Assembly (NCBI GenBank): GCA_038527215.1
Contig: JBCBGC010000046.1
Coordinates: 1 to 52,532, forward strand
Length of the DNA: 52,532 nt
Direction: 5' to 3'
Source of the DNA: JAWPMV01 sp038527215
Lineage (GTDB): Bacteria > Bacteroidota > Bacteroidia > J057
In this document: positions 8,039 to 16,621 of the stretch, piece after piece
Layout: each line of letters opens with the position of its first letter
How positions within the stretch are numbered: position 1 is the stretch's first letter
Made by a program: the position numbers and the translations under genes
The notes under the pieces: generated by a model
Databases searched by the model: none
What the model saw: only the letters and a program-made list of their open reading frames with translations
What the model was told of the DNA's origin: nothing

Positions 8039-11000
8039 TTATCGAATCACAATCTTTTGGGCCAGCAGGCGCTTTTCGCCCTGGTACACATTCAGGAGAT
8101 AGACGCCACTACCCAGGGCTTGGGTGGAAATCTCATGATCATGCTTTTGAGCCATGGTCTGTATTCTTTCCTGATAAATCACCCGACCTTGCAAGTCTGT
8201 AAGTTGCAGGTCAAAGCTTTGGCTTTCCAGGAAGTCCATTTCCAGGTGGATAGGCTCGTTCCGGCTTACCGGGTTAGGATATACCTTCATAAAGTCCTCC
8301 TCCAGGTTGACCTGTACCGTCGGACTGTAGGTAAACTCACCGTTAAGGTCTACCATTTGCAGACGATAGTAGTTCATGCCCCGAACCGGGTCCATATCTA
8401 CGTCGGCATATGCTTGTACCTCCTGGCTTTCTCCCGCCGCAGGCACTGAACTAAAGGCCTCAAAGGTCCGTCCGTCGATGGATTTCTCGACCACGAAATG
8501 ACTGGTGTTAAGCTCGGTAAGGGTATACCATTCCAAGTCCACCTGACGGTTTTCCAGTTCGCCGGTAAAGCTCAACAACTCTAGCGGGAAGACATTGCCC
8601 GTAGCTGGGAAGAGGAATTCCTGGGGCACCACGCTCCGGTTCATAGCGGAACTGGACCATTCCAGCCGGACCTGAGCCAGCACACTCTGCTCATAATATT
8701 CCAGGCGAATCGGTACCTTTTGATAAGCATTCAGGCTGACCGTGCCAGAAAATTCACTAGCCCCCTGGTCCTGCCACTCATCAATGATCAACTGGCCATC
8801 CACCCATAATTTCATCCCGTCATCTCCGGTGGTGTAAAACGTAATATTGTCGGTAAAGGGAACTTCTATTTCGCCCTCCCAAACTACCGAGAAGGTGTTG
8901 TATTCCATGGTAGGATCAGGAGAAGCAGTTCCCCAATAGAAATCAATCTCAGGATCAATCCGGGCAAATTTATAATCCGTAAGATCCTCTTTGTCATAAT
9001 AAGTACCTCTCAGTCCCGTACCGATATCGGAAGTCTGTGGTTTTACCCAGAAGCTCCGGATCACCTCAGGCGCCTGATCATAGGTCCCACTGCCGGTCTG
9101 ACGAGCTCTCACCCGTACTTCTCCTGTACTGCCAGTTAGGCTTACCAGGGAACCAGAGACCGTGGCGGGTCCACTGATTATATCATACTGCACGGGGAGG
9201 CCAGAAGTAGCGGTTGCATTTAGGTTAAAGTCCGCGTTTCCAATCTGCTGATAAGGGATTTGGGGGAAGTCAATGCGCTGTCCTTGCGTATTGAAGATTT
9301 GGATGACTGAGAAGTCCATCTCAAATCCATCACACCCATCTCCTGTACTTTTGGGTCCAACCCCTACGTACACCACTTCCCCGACAGACAAGTTCCCCAG
9401 AGACATGTCAAAATTATCCGAGCCACCCAATCCAATGGATTTGGTGCCGATAAAGGTGTTGTCTACATATACCATGACCTCGACGGAGTTTCCGCAGGAA
9501 GTATTTGCATCCTGAATCAGAGAGTTGCCAATTCTATAATCACCCGCTTCTGAGATGGTAAAAGCCGCAATGACAAAACGGTCGTCCGTTTGTCCCTGGC
9601 TAATGGCACGTCCCGGATGCCCTCCGTTTTGGTCCAGGTGTCCCCAGGCCAGGTTCCCCGCATCTGGCAAACCTGAAGCGCCATCGGAATCATACTGGTT
9701 ACCATTCCATAAAAGGGGCGTATAGTTGCTGGAGTTGCCAATCGGACCGGTATTGTTCCAATAATACGCCCAATCAAAGGAAGCGCCTCCGCCGACAAAA
9801 TCATCGCGGTAATCTCCCCGAACAACGTCTGTGCTTACACCATAATTGGGTGACTGACTCATGATCCAGTCCGAGATCAGCTGAACCCCGCTGGAATCCA
9901 CCTGGTTTTTGGCGAGGGGCGGCATGACAAAGGATTCGTGCACGGCACTGATCCGCTTATACATCATGGAATGCTCCAGATCACCCGGTACCACTTCCCG
10001 CATGCCACTCAACCCAAGGCTGGTTTGCAGGTCTCCATATATCAGGATTTGATCTTCCAGGTCCGTAGACAAACGGGCGTCAAAATTAGCTTGAATGGCA
10101 TTTCCAGGGCGGTGGCAGTACGCACAGTTGGCATCCAGATAGGCCCTGGCCCGGTCTTCCAGGCTTTTGCTCAAGTCATCCGAAGGAGCGGAGGTCAAGA
10201 CACTGTTCAAATAGGCCTGGCTGGTATCTACATTGGTGGTAAACATGTTCAAGTACTCCATGGTAATCAGCTGGTTGGCTGTAACCCCGGAGGAAGGATA
10301 TAAAATGTCTTTATTGAATTGCCGGGTCTTAGGACCTAATACTCTTCCTGCTGCCTCTGTATGGCAAGTCAGACATTCCTGGCGGCTGGGGTAATACCAA
10401 AGCACTTCCCGGTCTCCATTAGAAGGGGTGCTGATCGCCAGGGTATCCAACCAACTATCTGAGAGCAATTCGGCATCGGTTCCGGCATCGTTCCAGCGGT
10501 AGGAAACGCCATAGTATTCTCCATCACTGCCATGCACCAGCAGACGAGTTTCCAGCCTTTTGGTGAGGGAAGCATTGGCCTCGTCCAAAGGCATTTCGAA
10601 ATGCTTGACAATGACGGTTCCTACGGGAAAGTTCCAATCACCTTCTTCAGAAAAGCCAATCTGCTCTCCTGGAGAATCATGGGTCCCGTCATTGGGCAGG
10701 GCAATCCACCGGAATTTTTCTACGCCATCCGACCAAAAAGGCACGTTGAGTTCATAGGGGATCAAGCCATCTTCTGGCTCAAGCGTATTGAGATTCTTGA
10801 ACACACCCGCCTGAGATAATAAAGCTGGTGGCTCGGGGGTCAACGAACTAGGAACCAAGCGATAAATCTGTCCTCCATCGAGGTCCGTGCCATAGAGCTT
10901 GAGCACGTAAATCTCCCCTACTGAGTCCGTAGCAAAGGCGGAAATACCATTTTTACCCCCTACTCCTCCGGCTGGTACCGTGGTAAGATAATTCACATCT

Positions 11001-12256
11001 GGGGTACCGGTACTAGGATCAAATGACATCAGGTAAATATTCCGGGTGCCATGGTCTCCGAAGAAATATTTTCCGTCCAGAATCGAATTCCACTTATTTC
11101 CCCGATACACAAAACCGCCAATCACACAGTTCCCCACACTGCGAGGGTAATCATAGACTGGGTCTGTATCGACCCCAATGAGGGGATTGGGTTGAGCCTT
11201 GGGTCCCGCGATAAAGCCTTCCCGATAAGGCCACTGTAGGTTGGTCCCTTCTTCAATAATGCTGATCTCCTCACGGGTACTCTGACCAATATCTCCGAAG
11301 AAGATGTTCCCGGTTTGCTGATCCAGGGCAGCCCGGTGAGGGCTCCGCAAGCCAATTGCAAAAAATTCCTCCAAGTGGGATCCAGAAGGGTCTAACCAAG
11401 GATTATCGTCCGGGATGGTATAGCCCTGGCTGTAACTATCTGGCCAGCCTGAAGGGGGATTAGCAGGGTTGACAGGCTGCCGGATAATCGCGTGGCTACG
11501 AGAGAGATCATTGTCTACATCTATCCTCAGCAGACCGGCCAATAGCCCCTCATCAATCTTTTGGCCATTGTTGTACTGGTCGTTGGCTCCTCCTTCATCA
11601 CCAACGGTGATGTACAAAATGCCGTCATCATCAAAGAACATGGCGCCCCCATTGTGCCATTGGTGGCGATCATATTGTTGGATCATCACATATTCAGAGG
11701 AGGGGTCTATGATGTAGGTGTTCAAGTCAAATTCAAAACGGGAAAGCCTTAAATACGCCAGGTTACCAGGATAGCTGGGGTCATAGTCGTATCGGTACCA
11801 AACGTAGATGTATTCATTGTTGGAGGATCCCGATTGATTGAATTCAGGATGCAAGGCAAAACCCATCATCCCTGCATCCCCGGAGGTTTTCACCTTAGCA
11901 CTGATATCAAGTACCTGTGTTTTGGAATTGGTGTTGTTATCCGTTTTGTCAAAAATCCAGAAATGCCCGGCTTTTCCCGCCATTAAAAAATATTGGGTCC
12001 CCGGAAGCTCTTCTAATTGAATGGGATCAATGAAGGTTAGGTTGGGATAAACCAGCTGAGTAGTCCAACTGGAGGTCGTGGAAGGGGTCTGCGTGGGCAT
12101 ATTCCCATCCAAAAAAGCTCCTATGGCTTCAGCATTGCTCAAGCCGTGTTGTTGGATAGCGTATGGGAGAAAAGCGGAGAAAAGAAGAAAAGTAGTTCCG
12201 AGCCAAAAGTAAGCAGACAGACCTCTCCTCTTCAAGTGGAGTAAAGCCTTGAACAT
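8039..12256 (-). CDS. Giant secreted sugar-dehydrogenase-like, dihaem, PA14 protein with T9SS tail (paralog 1, with extra domain)
   Basis: 1405 residues. After a signal segment (about 15-35) comes a six-bladed propeller like the PQQ-dependent glucose/sorbosone dehydrogenases (about 68-470; 'HNGGAMFFDDDGILYITVGDEGG', 'GLRSPHR'). Next is a region of about 330 residues with two c-type haem motifs, CLTCH at 628-632 and CAYCH at 711-715. Its layout resembles a conserved family I recall as the HNE_0200 type (TIGR03806), which I could not verify. Residues about 807-988 form a beta-rich module with no counterpart in the neighbouring paralog. An Ig-like stretch (990-1072), a PA14 domain (1078-1218, 'YTTGDDGMKLWVDGQLIIDEW') and a T9SS C-terminal domain ('MKVYPNPVSRN', 1323-1405) follow. 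It probably oxidises a sugar or similar compound at the surface and passes electrons through its haems; the substrate is unknown. The module order is clear, the function is inferred. Confidence 0.85.
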   Translation of the reverse strand: MFKALLHLKRRGLSAYFWLGTTFLLFSAFLPYAIQQHGLSNAEAIGAFLDGNMPTQTPSTTSSWTTQLVYPNLTFIDPIQLEELPGTQYFLMAGKAGHFWIFDKTDNNTNSKTQVLDISAKVKTSGDAGMMGFALHPEFNQSGSSNNEYIYVWYRYDYDPSYPGNLAYLRLSRFEFDLNTYIIDPSSEYVMIQQYDRHQWHNGGAMFFDDDGILYITVGDEGGANDQYNNGQKIDEGLLAGLLRIDVDNDLSRSHAIIRQPVNPANPPSGWPDSYSQGYTIPDDNPWLDPSGSHLEEFFAIGLRSPHRAALDQQTGNIFFGDIGQSTREEISIIEEGTNLQWPYREGFIAGPKAQPNPLIGVDTDPVYDYPRSVGNCVIGGFVYRGNKWNSILDGKYFFGDHGTRNIYLMSFDPSTGTPDVNYLTTVPAGGVGGKNGISAFATDSVGEIYVLKLYGTDLDGGQIYRLVPSSLTPEPPALLSQAGVFKNLNTLEPEDGLIPYELNVPFWSDGVEKFRWIALPNDGTHDSPGEQIGFSEEGDWNFPVGTVIVKHFEMPLDEANASLTKRLETRLLVHGSDGEYYGVSYRWNDAGTDAELLSDSWLDTLAISTPSNGDREVLWYYPSRQECLTCHTEAAGRVLGPKTRQFNKDILYPSSGVTANQLITMEYLNMFTTNVDTSQAYLNSVLTSAPSDDLSKSLEDRARAYLDANCAYCHRPGNAIQANFDARLSTDLEDQILIYGDLQTSLGLSGMREVVPGDLEHSMMYKRISAVHESFVMPPLAKNQVDSSGVQLISDWIMSQSPNYGVSTDVVRGDYRDDFVGGGASFDWAYYWNNTGPIGNSSNYTPLLWNGNQYDSDGASGLPDAGNLAWGHLDQNGGHPGRAISQGQTDDRFVIAAFTISEAGDYRIGNSLIQDANTSCGNSVEVMVYVDNTFIGTKSIGLGGSDNFDMSLGNLSVGEVVYVGVGPKSTGDGCDGFEMDFSVIQIFNTQGQRIDFPQIPYQQIGNADFNLNATATSGLPVQYDIISGPATVSGSLVSLTGSTGEVRVRARQTGSGTYDQAPEVIRSFWVKPQTSDIGTGLRGTYYDKEDLTDYKFARIDPEIDFYWGTASPDPTMEYNTFSVVWEGEIEVPFTDNITFYTTGDDGMKLWVDGQLIIDEWQDQGASEFSGTVSLNAYQKVPIRLEYYEQSVLAQVRLEWSSSAMNRSVVPQEFLFPATGNVFPLELLSFTGELENRQVDLEWYTLTELNTSHFVVEKSIDGRTFEAFSSVPAAGESQEVQAYADVDMDPVRGMNYYRLQMVDLNGEFTYSPTVQVNLEEDFMKVYPNPVSRNEPIHLEMDFLESQSFDLQLTDLQGRVIYQERIQTMAQKHDHEISTQALGSGVYLLNVYQGEKRLLAQKIVIR

Positions 12257-12489
12257 AGGGTGAAATGGTTAGATTAGTCCTAGATTAACATGTCGAGCTT
12301 GCTTGGGGAAAGTAGTTGGCGTTGTACTTGCAATATATACAAAAACCATGTTTGATTACAATAAAGCCTGTATATATTTTCCCCAAATGATAGTTTATCC
12401 TGTAGAATATATGTATCCGTATACAAAAGAGACGAAACAGAAAGCATAAATGCATGTGCGTTCCTGTTTTTTTCTGGAAAAAACTTAAA

Positions 12490-12522
12490 AAAAAAGACCG
12501 TTCGTTGAACGGTCTTTTTTTC
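12490..12522 (-). terminator. Intrinsic terminator after paralog 2
   Basis: Perfect eight-pair stem GACCGTTC (12496-12503) with GAACGGTC (12507-12514), triloop, A-run on the left and T-run on the right. It lies 14 bases beyond the end of the minus-strand paralog 2 gene and should separate it from paralog 1, which then needs its own promoter in 12257-12490. Confidence 0.88.
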
Positions 12523-12535
12523 GAGAAGTGATGCT

Positions 12536-15500
12536 TTATTTCAGTAAGATTTTTTCCGTAATCCGTTTTCGATTGGTCAAAATCTCTACAAAGTAAATTC
12601 CTGGTCGCCATCCATCGGTGGCAATGGTCAGATCATGTCTGCGTTCCCAGCCCGAAGGACGGAGTTTGACAAGCTGCCGTCCGCGGATATCCACCACCTG
12701 GATCTCCACGGCCTGCGGTTCATCAAAATCAAGTTGCACCGTGATAGGTTGCCCTTCTCCCAAAGGATTGGGGAATACCTGATACCGGAACAATTCAAAG
12801 AAGGCAGATTCTATCTGAGAGTAGCTGAGTTCGCCATCTATATTTTGCCATTTAATTCGGTAGTAGCTGGTGCCACTCAAGGGGTTTTCATCCCAGGCTT
12901 CAAAGCGGGTCTGTGAGCTACTGGAAGGGCGTACACTTTTGAGGAATTCGAATTCTTCCCCGTTCTCAGAACGCTCGATGATGTATTCCTGCCCCATATC
13001 ACTGGAACTGGCTTCCCAGTACAGTTGGGCCTGATCCCCTACCTCTTCTACCGCAAAGCCTTGCCATTCGATGGGTAGGACGCTGCTGTTCGGATAAAGG
13101 AAGATTTTGGGTACGATGGAGCGGGGAATGGAAGGGCTGGACCAATATAGTCTTGCCGTGGCAAAGACTGTATTTTCATAGAATTCCATGCGGATGGGCA
13201 CCTTGGTTTGGGCCGGAAGGCTTACCGTGCCGGTGAAGTTGGTTACACTTTGATCCTGCCATTGGTCAATGATCAATTGATTGTTGACCCAAAGCCTTAC
13301 CCCATCATCGGTGGAAGTAGTAAAGGTATAGGTTTCAGCCAGTGGCGCTTCGATCTCTCCTTCCCAACTAATGGAGAATCCTTCATACCCCAGACTTAGG
13401 TTAGGGGTAGCAGACCCCCACTGGAAATCAATGGTGGTGTCCACCTGGGAGAAGCTCTGGTTGGTCAGGGTAATATCATCAAAGTAGCGCCCGGTCAAGC
13501 CCGTGCCATTGGCAAAGGCATCCGGATTAACCCAGAAGCTGCGTTCAATGGTAGGGGCAGCCTCATAGGTAGCATTTCCGGCTTGTACAGCCCGTACTAC
13601 CACTTCTCCAGCCGTTCCGGTAAAGGTCAGGACATTCCCGGCCAGGTTGGCAGGTCCGGAGACCAACTGATAGGTTACGGGGAGCCCGGAACTGGTGCTG
13701 GACAATAAGGTCAGGGAAGGGGTAGAGGTCTTTTGAGGGGCTATTTCAGGGAAGCTTATACACTGTCCCTGGAGCGCAGTACCATAATTCGGGCTCAAAC
13801 TCTGAATCCAATCTTCTACGGTTTGTACCCCGGCAGAATCAATTTTGTATTTGGCGAGTGGTGGCATAGAGTAGTCCTCATGCACGGTGCTCAGGCGCTT
13901 ATGCAAAACCGAATGCTCCAGGTCAGTAGGCACCACCACTTTGGGATCAAAATAGTCAAGGTTGGTATAAGGATCTCCATAAACTAGGCCTTGTCCAGCC
14001 AGAGCCGTAGGATATCGGGCATCAAAGTAGGCCTGAACCGGATAGGAAGGTCGGTGACAGGAACCGCAGTTGGCATCAATATAGGACCGGGCCCGGTCCT
14101 CCAGGCTGTAACTTAGGTCATTGGTAGGAGCCAGAGCAGTAATATTACCCAATCCGGTGGGGGTCGTATCGGGTAAAGGACTCAGCATACCCAGGTGAGC
14201 CAGGGTCTTGAGCTGGTTCGCAGTATTACCGGTACTAGGATAGGTGTAGTCTTTATTTAACTGGCGGCTAATCGGACCAAGGGCTCCATTGGTTCCATCG
14301 TTGTGGCAATTAGTACATTGCTGCCGGCTTGGGAAATTCCAACTAATGCCTCGGGGACCGTTGGCTGTCGCGATGTTCAGGGTATCATAGCCTCCAGTGT
14401 CCAATAGTTCCGCATCGGTTTGATCATCTCGCCAGCGATAGGTCAGCCCATAGGTTACGCCATCACTTCCCATGATGGTGAAGCGGGTTTCCAGCTTTTT
14501 CGTAATGGCTGGATTGGTTTCATCCATGGCCATTTCGAAATGCTTGATCAGTACACTGCCAGAAGGAAACTGCCAGTTGTCGGTATCAGAGTAGATGATT
14601 TGCTCAGCCGGAGTGTCATGAGCACCGTCATTTGGGACCATCAACCAGCGATACTTTGAGGCGCCATCTGACCAGAAAGGCACGTTCAAATCAAAAGGAA
14701 TCACGCCCGGGCTAGGTGTCATGGTGTTCAGGCTGCTAAAAGCACCGGTCTGAGACAGTAAGGCTGGCGGGGTTCCGGAAGAAGAAGTCGCCATCAGTTT
14801 ATAGAGGATACCGCCATCCTGGTCTTCGGCTTTGAGCTTCATGACATAAATATCTCCGGCGCTGCTTTGGAAAAAAGCTGAAATCCCGGATTTGTTGCCA
14901 TAGCCATTATTACCGTTGGGGATGGTCAGCATAAAATCAGAGGTAGCCGTCCCTGTAGCGGCATCATAGGTCAGGCTGTACACATTGCGGGTACTATGGT
15001 CCCCATAAATGTATTTGCCATCCATACCGGAAGCCCATTTGGTCCCCCTGTAAACCACTCCCCCAATGATGCACTGGCCTACCGAGTGCGGGTAATCAAA
15101 AATAGGGCCCTGGTCATTGCCCAGTACAGGAATGGGCTGGGATTGTGGGCCGGTAGAAAAACCTTCCCCATAAGGCCATTGAAGATTATCTCCTTTATTG
15201 ATGATGCTGATTTCCTCAGCGGTAATTTGTCCTACATCTCCTACCCAGATATTGCCGGTAACTGGATCCTGATCAATCCGGTGAGGGTTACGCAGCCCCA
15301 GGGCAAAATACTCTTCCATCATGGTGCTATCGGTAGCCAGGAAGGGGTTATCGTTCGGAATCATATATCCCTGCGTATAGCTGTTGGGCCAGCCAGAGGG
15401 AGGGCTGACCGGGGTAAAGGGCTGCCGACGAATAGGATGGCTCTTGGTAGGATCATTGTTTACATCGATCCGCAGCAGACCCGCAAACAAACTACGATCC

Positions 15501-16192
15501 AGGTGCTGGGCAGAATTATACACATCATTGGTTCCGCCTTCATCCCCTACACCTAAGTATAGGAATCCGTCCAAACCAAAGAACATCCCTCCTCCACTAT
15601 GATAGACGTTTCTATCAAACTGCTGAATCAGCACTTCTTCAGAGGCAATGGGGGCTACGCTATCCCCAGAGGGCACAGTGAATCTGGAGAGGCGCATATA
15701 AGCCTCCACACTGGAAGGATCATAATCCCACCGATACCATACATAAATCTCCCCCTCGTGAGCAGCTCCCACGGTGGAGAAGTCTGGGTGAAAGGCCATG
15801 CCAATCAGTCCCCCATCTTCATTCGGCTTTACCAAAGAAGTCATATCCAACATGGTATGCTTGGTGGTGGCCGTTGAATCCAGGTCTATCTGCCAAATGT
15901 ATCCGGTCTTACCCAGCACCGCAAAATGCTGCCCCCCAGGGATCTCATGCATCATGACCGGGTCAATAAAGGTCAGATTGGGATAGGCTTCAACCGCGGT
16001 CCAGGACAGCGCACCAGAGGGCGTGGTAGCGGGAAAATTTCCATTCAGAAATGCGCCTACTGCGACAGGATTGTCCAGGCCACTTTGCTGGATAGAAAAA
16101 GGGACAAAAGCTAACAGAAACAGCGGCGCAACCCATAACCAGGGTTTTTGCCTTTGGATCAGGGAGGTGTTAGGCTTCTGGATCTTTTGCAT
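12536..16192 (-). CDS. Giant secreted sugar-dehydrogenase-like, dihaem, PA14 protein with T9SS tail (paralog 2)
   Basis: 1218 residues, clearly homologous to the next gene downstream along nearly its whole length. The order is signal segment (about 17-36), sorbosone/glucose-dehydrogenase-like propeller (68-468, 'HSGGGMFFGLDGFLYLGVGDEGG'), haem region with CTNCH at 626-630 and CGSCH at 709-713, Ig-like stretch (about 809-888), PA14 domain (897-1033, 'FTTSTDDGVRLWVNNQLIIDQW') and T9SS C-terminal domain ('YQVFPNPLGEG', 1137-1218). The module of about 180 residues present in paralog 1 is missing here; 'SPNYG' runs directly into the Ig-like part. The two genes are separated by 279 bases containing a terminator, so they are probably separate transcripts. 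The predicted role is surface oxidation of a carbohydrate-like substrate with electron transfer through two haems. PQQ binding is inferred from the fold, not seen residue by residue. Confidence 0.85.
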   Translation of the reverse strand: MQKIQKPNTSLIQRQKPWLWVAPLFLLAFVPFSIQQSGLDNPVAVGAFLNGNFPATTPSGALSWTAVEAYPNLTFIDPVMMHEIPGGQHFAVLGKTGYIWQIDLDSTATTKHTMLDMTSLVKPNEDGGLIGMAFHPDFSTVGAAHEGEIYVWYRWDYDPSSVEAYMRLSRFTVPSGDSVAPIASEEVLIQQFDRNVYHSGGGMFFGLDGFLYLGVGDEGGTNDVYNSAQHLDRSLFAGLLRIDVNNDPTKSHPIRRQPFTPVSPPSGWPNSYTQGYMIPNDNPFLATDSTMMEEYFALGLRNPHRIDQDPVTGNIWVGDVGQITAEEISIINKGDNLQWPYGEGFSTGPQSQPIPVLGNDQGPIFDYPHSVGQCIIGGVVYRGTKWASGMDGKYIYGDHSTRNVYSLTYDAATGTATSDFMLTIPNGNNGYGNKSGISAFFQSSAGDIYVMKLKAEDQDGGILYKLMATSSSGTPPALLSQTGAFSSLNTMTPSPGVIPFDLNVPFWSDGASKYRWLMVPNDGAHDTPAEQIIYSDTDNWQFPSGSVLIKHFEMAMDETNPAITKKLETRFTIMGSDGVTYGLTYRWRDDQTDAELLDTGGYDTLNIATANGPRGISWNFPSRQQCTNCHNDGTNGALGPISRQLNKDYTYPSTGNTANQLKTLAHLGMLSPLPDTTPTGLGNITALAPTNDLSYSLEDRARSYIDANCGSCHRPSYPVQAYFDARYPTALAGQGLVYGDPYTNLDYFDPKVVVPTDLEHSVLHKRLSTVHEDYSMPPLAKYKIDSAGVQTVEDWIQSLSPNYGTALQGQCISFPEIAPQKTSTPSLTLLSSTSSGLPVTYQLVSGPANLAGNVLTFTGTAGEVVVRAVQAGNATYEAAPTIERSFWVNPDAFANGTGLTGRYFDDITLTNQSFSQVDTTIDFQWGSATPNLSLGYEGFSISWEGEIEAPLAETYTFTTSTDDGVRLWVNNQLIIDQWQDQSVTNFTGTVSLPAQTKVPIRMEFYENTVFATARLYWSSPSIPRSIVPKIFLYPNSSVLPIEWQGFAVEEVGDQAQLYWEASSSDMGQEYIIERSENGEEFEFLKSVRPSSSSQTRFEAWDENPLSGTSYYRIKWQNIDGELSYSQIESAFFELFRYQVFPNPLGEGQPITVQLDFDEPQAVEIQVVDIRGRQLVKLRPSGWERRHDLTIATDGWRPGIYFVEILTNRKRITEKILLK

Positions 16193-16621
16193 AGTGCTTA
16201 CGTTCGTGTGTTAGGAAAAAGCAATGGGCTCGCCTCGAAGGCGGCATAAAAAAACATATAGGTTTGAAAAATAGCCTGAATTGGAAACCAGGGGGATGGA
16301 TCAGGCATAAAAGTGGGTCCTCAAATATACCGTATTTTTCCGCTTTTCGAAACATTGGCCCTTTTTTCCAGGACCGAAGCCAGCCTTCTCTCCAGTATTT
16401 CCTCCCAAACCACCAATGTTTGCTTAGGCACAAGGATGAAAATCAATCAATTTTGAGATTCGTAATTTCGGGAAAGGTCACCAAAAGTGTTGACGAAAAA
16501 TCCCCAAAAATCAGGAAGTCCGAATACCATTCCTTGTATATGATACACGGAATGTATAATTCAAATGAAATCAATTACGAGAATGAATAACAAGCAGTTC
16601 CAGCCAAATCCTTTCTATGCC
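16193..16621. other. 429-base gene-free stretch upstream of paralog 2
   Basis: It holds a probable minus-strand promoter at 16322-16352, a small hairpin (CGCCT CGA AGGCG, 16231-16243) in the expected leader of paralog 2, and an imperfect inverted repeat at 16528-16554 (CATTCC and GGAATG flanking TTGTAT-ATG-ATACAC). No convincing coding region is seen. Confidence 0.6.
16322..16352 (-). promoter_or_regulatory. Probable promoter of paralog 2
   Basis: On the minus strand TTTC (16352-16349), 19 bases, then TATATTTG (16329-16322). The -7 box is perfect and the -33 box has three of four bases. The transcript would have a leader of about 120 bases before the ATG at 16192. Confidence 0.55.

Noticed and set aside
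8057..8449. Plus-strand open frame opposite paralog 1
   Set aside because: It lies entirely inside the minus-strand gene, has no recognisable domain, and is one of many long shadow frames on GC-balanced DNA.
12285..12611. Minus-strand frame of 108 codons between the two paralogs
   Set aside because: It overlaps the end of paralog 2 and the terminator at 12490-12522, and its sequence is low in coding character.
16264..16590. 108-codon plus-strand frame in the gene-free region
   Set aside because: No similarity recognised, it covers the promoter of paralog 2, and codon use is irregular.
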